From: an uncultured Kineothrix sp. | GTDB taxonomy: Bacteria; Bacillota; Clostridia; Lachnospirales; Lachnospiraceae | Direction of reading: 5' to 3' | Assembly (NCBI GenBank): GCA_910587275.1 | Contig: CAJUMD010000017.1 | Location: 1-13,889 of the forward strand | Length of the DNA: 13,889 nt | Shown: positions 6,976 to 13,610 of the stretch, piece after piece | Position numbering within the stretch: the first letter of the stretch is position 1 | How the letters are laid out: each line of letters opens with the position of its first letter | Notes under the pieces: model-generated | Database searches by the model: none | The model's input: the letters and a program-made list of their open reading frames with translations, nothing else | What the model was told of the DNA's origin: nothing | Program-made: the position numbers and the translations under genes

Positions 6976-7873
6976 CGGTAATATTTTCAAATCACATATG
7001 GTGGTTGTACAGGATGACGATACGCTCCTGATTGATAATAATGAGAGAATCGCAAAGAAAATAGAGAGTTTGGAAGAAGCCATGATAAACAGCGCACGGA
7101 GCGAGCTTGGGGAGGATTCCTTCGACGGTTTTGTGGGCGGGTTGGATGCGGAAATGGTGGAGGCCCTGACGGCAGATTCCGATGAGGAACTTCCCACGGT
7201 CATTAAGGCGGAACGGCCGGAAGAAGTACAGGAGACGCAGACTTCCGCGGATGCACTTGCCATTGTGTCGGCACAGGCGCAGGAAGTGTTGGAAGCGGCG
7301 CGCCGGGAGGCGGAGAATTTAAAGTCACAGGCGATGATTGAAGTGCAGCAGGAGCTGGAAGCCATGAAAAACAGGGCTTATGAGGAAGGAAAGGCCCAGG
7401 GTTATGATGACGGCTACGGCGAAGCGGTGGCACAGGTGGAGGAACAGAAGAACCAGTTGGCGCAGGAACGTAAGAGACTGGAAGCGGAGTACCAGGACTT
7501 AGTGGAGGAACTGGAACCACGGTTTGTGGAGGCGCTGACTGATATTTATGAGAAAGTGTTCCGGGTGGATTTAAAAAAAGAGCAGAATATTATTATGCAT
7601 CTGATTTCGTCCACGATGCATAAGATTGAAGGCAGTAATACCTATCTGATTCATGTTTCCAAGGAAGATTACCCGTATGTGAGCATGAAGAAGAACGAAG
7701 TGCTTGTTACATCCGTTTCCGCCAATGCTTCGGTGGAAATCGTGGAAGACATGACGCTTGGGGCAAATGACTGTATCATAGAGACGGATGGGGGAGTTTT
7801 TGACTGCGGTTTGGGGACGCAGTTGGAGGAATTGTCACAGAAACTGAGGTTATTATCTTATACGAAGGGGTAA
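6968..7873 (+). CDS. fliH: Flagellar assembly protein FliH (export ATPase regulator)
   Basis: FliH binds the FliI ATPase, holds it inactive, and links it to the rotor and export gate. I place the start at TTG 6968 because a near-perfect Shine-Dalgarno site, GGAGGTGA (6952-6959), lies eight bases upstream. This gives 301 residues beginning MYNGNIFKSH and an 8-bp overlap with fliG. A longer frame from TTG 6935 has no such site. The middle is Glu/Gln/Ala-rich coiled coil (about residues 85-180) and includes the GxxxG repeats typical of FliH (G141, G145, G149). The C-terminal third (VEALTDIYEKVFRVDLKKEQ and after) is the FliH/V-ATPase E-like domain. The protein is longer than the enteric FliH but ordinary for clostridia. 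Position between fliG and fliI supports the call. Confidence 0.92.
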   Translation: MYNGNIFKSHMVVVQDDDTLLIDNNERIAKKIESLEEAMINSARSELGEDSFDGFVGGLDAEMVEALTADSDEELPTVIKAERPEEVQETQTSADALAIVSAQAQEVLEAARREAENLKSQAMIEVQQELEAMKNRAYEEGKAQGYDDGYGEAVAQVEEQKNQLAQERKRLEAEYQDLVEELEPRFVEALTDIYEKVFRVDLKKEQNIIMHLISSTMHKIEGSNTYLIHVSKEDYPYVSMKKNEVLVTSVSANASVEIVEDMTLGANDCIIETDGGVFDCGLGTQLEELSQKLRLLSYTKG

Positions 7874-7877
7874 TCCG

Positions 7878-9197
7878 TTGAGAGCAGCAGTGAATTTTGT
7901 AAAATATGAGAGAGTGGCAGAAAATACGTTTTATAAGATGAAGGGAAAGGTCGTCAACATCGTGGGACTGACCATAGAATCCTTAGGACCGGAAGCCCGT
8001 TTGGGCGATATCTGTCTCATATATCCAGATGTAAAAGAAAATACGAAACCGATCATGGCGGAAGTCGTGGGGTTTAAGGATAAAAGAACCCTGTTAATGC
8101 CTTATGAAGTAGTGGAGGGCGTAGGATTTGGCTGCATGGTGGAAAATACCGGTGATGCGCTGATGGTAAAGGTGGGCGACGAACTGCTGGGTCAGACCCT
8201 GGACGGTTTGGGACGTCTTACCGAGGGAGGCGCGTCGGTAGGCGGAAAACTTTATTCCGTGGAAGCACCGCCTCCGGACCCCATGAGCAGGGATATTATC
8301 GACGATGTACTTCCTTTGGGGGTAAAGGCGGTGGATGGACTGATTACCGTCGGAAAAGGCCAGAGAATCGGTATTTTTGCCGGCTCCGGCGTGGGGAAAT
8401 CCACGCTGCTTGGTATGTTTGCCCGTAACACGAAAGCCGATGTAAATGTTATCGCTTTAATCGGCGAGCGCGGCAGGGAAGTGCGGGAATTTGTGGAAAG
8501 GGATTTAGGACCGGAAGGAATGAGACGCTCGGTAGTTGTGGTGGCGACTTCGGATAAACCGGCACTGGAAAGAAATAAGGCAGCGAAGACGGCTACCGCC
8601 ATCGCGGAATATTTCAGGGATCAGGGAAAAGATGTGCTGCTTATGATGGACTCCCTGACCCGCTTCTCCATGGCACAGCGGGAAATCGGTCTTGCCAGCG
8701 GGGAACCCCCTGTTTCCAGGGGATATCCGCCCAGCGTGTATTCGGAGATGCCGAAGCTGCTGGAACGTGCCGGACGTTCGGAGAAAGGCTCGATTACGGG
8801 GCTTTATACGGTGCTTGTGGACGGCGATGATTTCAATGAGCCGATTACGGACACGGCACGAAGTATTTTAGATGGGCATATTATGTTAAGCAGGCAGTTG
8901 GCGCACAGGAACCACTATCCTGCCATTGATATTTTACAGAGTATCTCCAGGTGCATGAGCCAAATTGTGGACCGGGAGCACAAAAAAGCAGCGGGCAGGC
9001 TTAAGAATGTACTTGCCACTTATAATGAGGCGGAGGATTTGATTAATATCGGCGCCTATAAGAACGGAAGTAATCCGAACATTGACTACGCCATTGAGAA
9101 AATTGAAGCAGTCAACAGTTTCCTAATGCAGATGGTGGAGGATAAGTTTACGTTTGAGGAATCCGTGCGGATGATGGAAGAACTGTTTGAAGAATAG
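7878..9197 (+). CDS. fliI: Flagellum-specific export ATPase FliI
   Basis: FliI is the hexameric ATPase of the flagellar type III export system, related to the F1 beta subunit. The product is 439 residues, as expected. Walker A is AGSGVGKST (P-loop Lys174), the catalytic-glutamate region reads GERGREVREFVERDLG, and Walker B is VLLMMDSLTRFSMAQREIGLASGEPP. The signature PPSVYSEMPKLLERAGR is also present. The start is taken as TTG 7878, seven bases after AAGGGG (7865-7870) and four bases after the fliH stop. A GTG at 7890 is possible but has a weaker ribosome site. FliI follows its partner FliH and precedes FliJ, as in most Firmicutes. Confidence 0.96.
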   Translation: MRAAVNFVKYERVAENTFYKMKGKVVNIVGLTIESLGPEARLGDICLIYPDVKENTKPIMAEVVGFKDKRTLLMPYEVVEGVGFGCMVENTGDALMVKVGDELLGQTLDGLGRLTEGGASVGGKLYSVEAPPPDPMSRDIIDDVLPLGVKAVDGLITVGKGQRIGIFAGSGVGKSTLLGMFARNTKADVNVIALIGERGREVREFVERDLGPEGMRRSVVVVATSDKPALERNKAAKTATAIAEYFRDQGKDVLLMMDSLTRFSMAQREIGLASGEPPVSRGYPPSVYSEMPKLLERAGRSEKGSITGLYTVLVDGDDFNEPITDTARSILDGHIMLSRQLAHRNHYPAIDILQSISRCMSQIVDREHKKAAGRLKNVLATYNEAEDLINIGAYKNGSNPNIDYAIEKIEAVNSFLMQMVEDKFTFEESVRMMEELFEE

Positions 9198-9205
9198 GGG
9201 CGCTT

Positions 9206-9652
9206 ATGTCGAAGTTTGTATATAAGATGCAGAATATCCTGAATCTGAAATATAAGCTGGAAGATCAGGCGAAAATGGAATTTGCCACGGCGCGCAGGCG
9301 CCTGACCGAGGAGGAGGAAAAGCTGGAACATTTTTACCGGCGCAAGGATGCCTATGAGGAGGAAGGGCGCAGGCTGAGGGAAGACACACTGGAAGTGATG
9401 GATATTTTGGAAAACCGGAATGCGATTTTACAGATGGATGAATTTATAGAGCTGCAGAAATTGGAAGTGGCGAAGGCGGAAGCCGCGTTGGAAGCGGAGC
9501 GGCAGAAGTTACAGGAAGTCATGCAGGAGCGGAAGGTTCAGGAGAAGCTGCGGGAGAAGGCTTTTGAGGCATTTATCAAAGAGGAAAACGCGAAAGAAAG
9601 CAAAGAAGTGGATGAACTGGTAAGCTACACGTATGGACAGAAAAGAAGGTGA
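9206..9652 (+). CDS. fliJ: Flagellar export protein FliJ
   Basis: FliJ is the coiled-coil stalk of the FliH-FliI-FliJ export ATPase and recycles export chaperones. The product is 148 residues, the usual size. It is almost wholly helical and charged: heptad-like Glu/Lys/Leu sequence runs from about residue 15 to 135, starting FVYKMQNILNLKYKLEDQAK, the common FliJ N-terminus (F.Y.LQ.ILNLK). The ATG at 9206 is eight bases after the fliI stop, with AGGGG at that stop acting as the ribosome site. Its stop codon is five bases before the next start. Coiled-coil proteins diverge quickly, so context adds weight to the call. Confidence 0.93.
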   Translation: MSKFVYKMQNILNLKYKLEDQAKMEFATARRRLTEEEEKLEHFYRRKDAYEEEGRRLREDTLEVMDILENRNAILQMDEFIELQKLEVAKAEAALEAERQKLQEVMQERKVQEKLREKAFEAFIKEENAKESKEVDELVSYTYGQKRR

Positions 9653-9657
9653 ATCAC

Positions 9658-10542
9658 ATGGCAGGAACAGATTTTATGACGGGTTTGGATCCCAAAGAGG
9701 AGAAAAAAAGGCTGACGGAAGAAAAGAAAAAACTGAAAGCCGACCAAAAGGAGCAGAAAAAAGAAGCGAAGCGCAGAGCAAAGGAAATTTCCTTACAGGA
9801 AGAACAGCTGGATGATGACGGCGGCGGTGTTTCCGTATTCCTTGTGACGACGCTGATTGTTGTGGTATGGATTGCCATTCTCTGTCTGTTGATTAAACTG
9901 GATGTGGGCGGTTTCGGTTCCAATGTGCTGGCGCCGGTGCTTAAGGATATTCCGGTGGTGAACAAGATACTTCCTGCTTCCGAGCAGCGCAGCCCGGAAC
10001 AGGCGGCGACAGGAGGAGGAGAAGAATACGGCGGTTACAGCAGTTTGAAGGAAGCCGTGGATTATATCAAGGAATTGGAACTGGAGCTCCAGCGGGCACA
10101 GGCGGCGGGCGCAAGCAGCACCGAGGAAGTGGAAGAATTAAAGGCGCAGGTGGCAAGGCTTAAAACTTTTGAAGACAATCAGGTGGAATTCCAAAGGATT
10201 AAGACGGAATTTTATGAAGAAGTAGTTTATGCGGAGAACGGTCCGGGGGAGGAAGCCTACAAAAAATATTTTGAGAGCATTGATCCTACCACGGCAGAAT
10301 ATTTATATAAGCAGGTGGTACAGCAGGTAGAGGAAAGCAATGAAGTAAAAGAGTATGCACAGGCGTATTCGGAAATGAAGCCCAAGGCGGCGGCAAAAAT
10401 TTTTGAAGAAATGACAGACAATCTTGGATTGGCGGCACGCATTCTTTCCTCCATGAGCGCAGAAGACCGTGGAAACATACTGGCAAACATGGATCCTGTC
10501 GTTGCGGCACGTATTACGAAGATTATGGATCCGGAATCCTGA
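9658..10542 (+). CDS. YlxF/MotE-like flagellar membrane protein with C-terminal MgtE-N-like domain
   Basis: The place between fliJ and fliK is that of ylxF in the Bacillus fla/che operon, whose product belongs to the MotE-like family. MotE chaperones the stator protein MotC in alphaproteobacteria; the Firmicutes role is poorly known. The product is 294 residues: a Lys/Glu-rich cytoplasmic segment (about 12-50), one transmembrane helix (about 58-79), then an extracytoplasmic part with coiled coil (about 125-182) and a C-terminal helical domain (from about 235) with KAAAKIFEEM, LAARILSSMS and ILANMDPVVAARITKIMDP. That repeat pattern is the MgtE N-terminal-like fold. ATG 9658 is chosen because AAGGTGA (9646-9652) precedes it; GTG 9649 in the same frame overlaps that site. 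I do not assign a gene symbol. Confidence 0.88.
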   Translation: MAGTDFMTGLDPKEEKKRLTEEKKKLKADQKEQKKEAKRRAKEISLQEEQLDDDGGGVSVFLVTTLIVVVWIAILCLLIKLDVGGFGSNVLAPVLKDIPVVNKILPASEQRSPEQAATGGGEEYGGYSSLKEAVDYIKELELELQRAQAAGASSTEEVEELKAQVARLKTFEDNQVEFQRIKTEFYEEVVYAENGPGEEAYKKYFESIDPTTAEYLYKQVVQQVEESNEVKEYAQAYSEMKPKAAAKIFEEMTDNLGLAARILSSMSAEDRGNILANMDPVVAARITKIMDPES

Positions 10543-10597
10543 CGGGATTTTAGCGGAATCTTAACAGGCGGAAAGATTTTCGGCAGTATGGGATATA

Positions 10598-10606
10598 TGG
10601 TATAAA
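10598..10606 (+). promoter_or_regulatory. Possible internal extended -10 promoter before fliK
   Basis: TG-G-TATAAA (10598-10606) resembles an extended -10 element. No good -35 hexamer is seen at 16-18 bp. It lies in the only gap of over 240 bp inside the flagellar cluster, where an internal start for fliK-flgD-flgE would be sensible. Support is weak. Confidence 0.25.
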
Positions 10607-10656
10607 AAAGTATATGAGCTGAAAGCAGAAAAAGTGAAATGGAACAAAATGGTTTC

Positions 10657-10667
10657 TGATATATAAT
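10657..10667 (+). promoter_or_regulatory. Second possible internal -10 promoter before fliK
   Basis: TATAAT (10662-10667) overlaps an extended -10 reading TG-A-TATATA (10657-10665). The best -35-like hexamer (around 10640, TGGAAC) matches at only three of six positions. No sigma-D/sigma-28 pattern is found in this gap. Confidence 0.25.
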
Positions 10668-10675
10668 GCAGGCGA

Positions 10676-10708
10676 TTGCTTGGTAAGCAGCATCTGCTTA
10701 ATAGGCAA
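10676..10708 (+). other. Strong RNA hairpin in the ylxF-fliK gap
   Basis: TAAGCAG (10684-10690) and CTGCTTA (10694-10700) form a perfect 7-bp inverted repeat around CAT. Pairing continues outward after one G-A mismatch, through G-U, U-A and G-U pairs, to TTGC (10676-10679) with GCAA (10705-10708). No T tract follows, so it is not a standard terminator. It could be an mRNA processing or stabilising element separating the basal-body and hook modules. A second small stem, GACC-GTCA-GGTC, lies at 10727-10738. Confidence 0.5.
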
Positions 10709-10788
10709 CAATTGCTTATATATATAGACCGTCAGGTCAAAACAGGCAGTAAGAAACAAAATACGAAAAAGAAAGGAGGAGGAAAAGA

Positions 10789-12237
10789 ATGATAACGACA
10801 CCGGTAGGAAAAGCCGTAAATCCGCTGTTGGGATTTGGTTCCCCCGTGCAGGCAGGAAAGCCGCAGGAAGAACTGGCGGGCAGCTTTACCGACGCATTCA
10901 GCAAGGCGAAGGGACAACAGAACATGGCACTGCAAAAGGATGCCGGGGTGAAGCAGAACGCGCCCAATCCGCAAAACAAGGTGAACGACGGCGGGCAGAA
11001 GGTTTCCGATGACGGTAAACCCGTTAAGGTACAGGACAATACGGAATCCCAAAGTCCTTCCAAGGTAAAAGAGCCGCAGACGGCGGAGAAAGTACAAAAA
11101 GAAATGGAAGAAGCCGGCAAGGAACTGGTCGGTGAGGTGGCAGAGGAACTCGGCGTAACGGAGGAAGAAGTTCTGGCTGCGATGGAGGTCCTTGGACTTA
11201 CCATGGCGGATTTGCTGAATACGGACAATATGACACAGCTTGTACTGACCTTGAAAGATGCCGATATGCTTTCCCTTATGACGGACGGAGGATTGTATGA
11301 TTCCCTCCAAAATCTTTTGGGGATGGTGGAACGGCAATTGACCCAAATCGGAGAAGAAACCGGACTGATGCCGGAAGAACTGGAAGCCCTGATGGAACAG
11401 CTTAAGGAGCAGCCGGAAGAACAGATTCAGACGGACACAGGGGTAAATGCGGACGGCAAGACGGTGCAGGATACGCTGCTGCCGGACGGGCAGGAGGACT
11501 ATACGGTTACGGTAGAACGCGACGGCGAGGTCATGAAAGTCAGTGTGGAAGTGGACGGCAATGCCAAGACGGAAACGGCGGAAGTGACTAATGTAAAAGC
11601 GGAGGCGCCGGAGGAGGAAAGTGTTGAGCCCGCAAAGAAGGAAGAAGGGGCGAAGCAGGATCATTCCTCACAGGGCAGCGAATCCCGTGCCGACATGATT
11701 TTGGACCACCTGTTAAACCGTGACCATACATCCGTACAGGCGGATGCGGCATTTGAAACGGCGATGGCGGACAGGACGGCGGATACGCAGGACATCATGG
11801 ATCAGATTATGAATTACATGAAGATTCAAGTGAAAGCGGATATGACGCAGATGCAGTTACAGCTTCATCCGGCAAGCCTTGGTACGGTAAACATTAATAT
11901 CGCATCAAAGGCAGGGGTGATTACGGCACAGTTCCTGACGCAGAACGAAGCGGTGAAGTCGGTTTTGGAAAGCCAGATTGTCCAGCTTAAGAGCAGTTTC
12001 GAAGAGCAGGGCATCAAGGTGGAAGCCGTGGAAGTGACGGTGGAGAGCCATGCGTTTGAAAGAAACCTAAACGGAGAAGGAAACGGTAAACAGCAGCCTC
12101 AGGAAGGGAAAAAGAAGGGTGTAAGGAAACTGAACCTGAATGAAATGAATCCGGAGGAAGAAACGCTGGAAGAAGAAGACCGGCTGGCAGTGGAAATGAT
12201 GGCGGCAGGAGGCGGTACCGTGGATTTCACGGCATAA
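10789..12237 (+). CDS. fliK: Flagellar hook-length control protein FliK
   Basis: FliK is a secreted ruler that sets hook length and switches the export apparatus to filament substrates. The product is 482 residues. The N-terminal part is low-complexity, rich in Lys/Gln/Glu (about 20-110). It is followed by a predicted helical region (about 112-210; VTEEEVLAAMEVLGLTMADLL and MPEELEALMEQLKE) that standard enteric FliK lacks. The C-terminal hook domain (about 344-435) has the signature LQLHPASLGTVNI (LHP at 359-361) and a typical substrate-switch core. The tail is basic, then acidic. The ATG at 10789 has a strong ribosome site, AAAGGAGGAGG (10772-10782). The 246-bp gap before it suggests partly separate control. 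The C-terminal domain makes the call secure although the N-terminus is diverged. Confidence 0.94.
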   Translation: MITTPVGKAVNPLLGFGSPVQAGKPQEELAGSFTDAFSKAKGQQNMALQKDAGVKQNAPNPQNKVNDGGQKVSDDGKPVKVQDNTESQSPSKVKEPQTAEKVQKEMEEAGKELVGEVAEELGVTEEEVLAAMEVLGLTMADLLNTDNMTQLVLTLKDADMLSLMTDGGLYDSLQNLLGMVERQLTQIGEETGLMPEELEALMEQLKEQPEEQIQTDTGVNADGKTVQDTLLPDGQEDYTVTVERDGEVMKVSVEVDGNAKTETAEVTNVKAEAPEEESVEPAKKEEGAKQDHSSQGSESRADMILDHLLNRDHTSVQADAAFETAMADRTADTQDIMDQIMNYMKIQVKADMTQMQLQLHPASLGTVNINIASKAGVITAQFLTQNEAVKSVLESQIVQLKSSFEEQGIKVEAVEVTVESHAFERNLNGEGNGKQQPQEGKKKGVRKLNLNEMNPEEETLEEEDRLAVEMMAAGGGTVDFTA

Positions 12238-12311
12238 GGGATTCCGCAAAGCCAGGAATTTATAGTGATAACAGAAAGTGATTTAGTTAAAATGCAGAAA
12301 GGAGAGATTAT

Positions 12312-13067
12312 ATGGCAGCACCTATTGCCCAAATCAAAGACGGTAAAGTTGTGGAAAGCGAATCCGCATCTTCTCTTTCGAGAGATAAGGTGAAAAATAA
12401 GTCCACATTGGATAAGGATGCCTTCCTCGGACTTTTGGTGGCACAGATGAAATACCAGGATCCGTTGGAACCGACTTCCAATACGGAATTCGTGGCACAG
12501 TATGCACAGTTTTCCTCGTTGGAGCAGATGCAGAATATGGCAAACACCATGGAATTAACCAGGGCTTCCTCCATGGTAGGCAAGGTGGTAGTAGTTAATA
12601 CAACGGATTCCATGGGTAAGGAAACGCAGATTGAAGGACGCGTGGATTACGTGACATACCAGAACGGTAAATCCTATGTTTCCATCGACGGCGGACTGTA
12701 TTCTCTGGATGACGTATATGCAATTGAAGACCAGACTTATCTCGATGCGGTACAGTTGGCGGAAGAACTGGCGATGGCAATCGATAAGCTCCCGATTATG
12801 GATAATCTGACGCTGGAAAGCTCCAAGGTAGTGAAAGCGCTGGATGCGATTTACCAGCAGATGTCCGATTACGAGAAGGCTTTCGTACCGAAAGAATACG
12901 TGGAGAAGCTGCAGGAATACGTGAAACGTATTGATGAGCTTCAGGCGGATGCGGATGAGAACAACGGCACCACCGATGGTACGGACGGAGACAAGACGGA
13001 TCCCGACGACGATAAGACGGATACGGACGGAGATAAAACGGATACGGATAATAAGAAACCGGAATAA
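12312..13067 (+). CDS. flgD: Flagellar hook assembly scaffold FlgD with unusual C-terminal extension
   Basis: FlgD caps the growing hook and is needed for FlgE to polymerise. The N-terminal domain is clear: LDKDAFLGLLVAQMKYQDPL (YQDP at 48-51), NTEFVAQYAQFSSLEQM, then SSMVGKVV. A small beta-rich part follows (about 90-142). After it the protein does not show the usual FlgD immunoglobulin-like domain. Residues about 150-215 are helical (AIDKLP, DNLTL, SDYEKAFVPKEYVEKLQ), a pattern resembling helical repeats of clostridial surface proteins. The last 30 residues are an Asp/Thr/Lys tail of three near-identical heptads (225-245). Length is 251, against about 140 for short Firmicutes FlgD. The ATG at 12312 follows GGAGAG (12301-12306). 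The FlgD call is firm; the meaning of the extension is not. Confidence 0.94.
   Translation: MAAPIAQIKDGKVVESESASSLSRDKVKNKSTLDKDAFLGLLVAQMKYQDPLEPTSNTEFVAQYAQFSSLEQMQNMANTMELTRASSMVGKVVVVNTTDSMGKETQIEGRVDYVTYQNGKSYVSIDGGLYSLDDVYAIEDQTYLDAVQLAEELAMAIDKLPIMDNLTLESSKVVKALDAIYQQMSDYEKAFVPKEYVEKLQEYVKRIDELQADADENNGTTDGTDGDKTDPDDDKTDTDGDKTDTDNKKPE
12984..13046 (+). repeat. Three tandem 21-bp repeats at the 3' end of flgD
   Basis: Units at 12984-13004, 13005-13025 and 13026-13046 encode DGDKTDP, DDDKTDT and DGDKTDT. They are similar at the DNA level too and keep frame, so copy-number change would lengthen or shorten the acidic tail without a frameshift. A fourth, degenerate unit follows before the stop. 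Confidence 0.75.
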
Positions 13068-13101
13068 GGATGGGTAAGGAATTCTCAAGGAGGAGGAGAT
13101 T

Positions 13102-13506
13102 ATGAAAATCCAAAATAATCAGTTCCTTTCCATAGAACAACTGCAGGCAAAATACTTTGTGCAGTCGAAACAGAGCCGGAAAAGCACGGATGCGGGCGGC
13201 ATTTCCTTTCAGGATGTTCTGAATAAGACGGCGAAGGATACCGACAGTGCCCAAGGGGTGAGATTTTCCAAACATGCGGCAAACCGTTTGTCAGAACGGG
13301 GCATAGAGCTTTCGGACAGTCAAATGGAGCGGCTGCAGGCGGGAACCTTGAAGGCAGGTGCGAAAGGAATTAACGAATCACTGGTTCTTGTGGACCAACT
13401 GGCATTTATCGTAAACGTACCGAACAATACGGTAGTGACAGCCATGAACCAAACGGAAACAGAGGAAAACATATTTACCAATATTGACGGTGCCGTAATC
13501 ATATAG
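13102..13506 (+). CDS. Conserved flagellar operon protein of unknown function (TIGR02530-type)
   Basis: A 134-residue protein between flgD and flgE, a place where clostridia and bacilli often carry a small protein annotated only as flagellar operon protein (TIGR02530). The family-like core is the C-terminal two thirds: VRFSKHAANRLSERGIELS (residues 53-71), then KGINESLVLVDQLAFIVNV and the ending ENIFTNIDGAVII, strongly recalling that family. The N-terminal 50 residues look variable and partly disordered. No signal peptide or membrane helix is seen. ATG 13102 has a very strong ribosome site (AAGGAGGAGGAG, 13087-13098). Its place suggests a role in hook assembly or export, but that is inference; the function is not known to me. 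Confidence 0.85.
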   Translation: MKIQNNQFLSIEQLQAKYFVQSKQSRKSTDAGGISFQDVLNKTAKDTDSAQGVRFSKHAANRLSERGIELSDSQMERLQAGTLKAGAKGINESLVLVDQLAFIVNVPNNTVVTAMNQTETEENIFTNIDGAVII

Positions 13507-13584
13507 CCGGACCTTTGCGGAGGCTTCGCTTTGGAATGACGGAAGAAGCGGATGGGAAGGCACTGAAAGGTAAATGACTTAGGG

Positions 13585-13610
13585 TAATGATTTTAGGAGG
13601 TCATTCATTA
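13585..13610 (+). other. Hairpin potentially masking the flgE ribosome-binding site
   Basis: TAATGA (13585-13590) can pair with TCATTA (13605-13610), and AATGA (13586-13590) alternatively with TCATT (13601-13605). In both, the flgE Shine-Dalgarno site AGGAGG (13595-13600) lies in the loop. In the first, the A of the start codon is in the stem. The stems are short and AT-rich, so regulation is only a possibility. Confidence 0.3.

Noticed and set aside
10676..10708. Intrinsic terminator before fliK
   Set aside because: The hairpin is strong but is followed by CAATTGC and alternating TA, not a T run, so it is described as an RNA structure rather than a terminator.
10543..10788. Sigma-D/sigma-28 promoter before fliK
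   Set aside because: No TAAA-N15-GCCGATAT-like pair was found by eye; only sigma-A-like -10 elements with poor -35 regions are present.
10732..11664. Minus-strand open frame of 310 codons opposite fliK
   Set aside because: Composition (Phe/His/Arg/Leu-rich) is typical of the reverse strand of a Glu/Lys/Gln-rich gene. No domain, promoter or ribosome site supports it.
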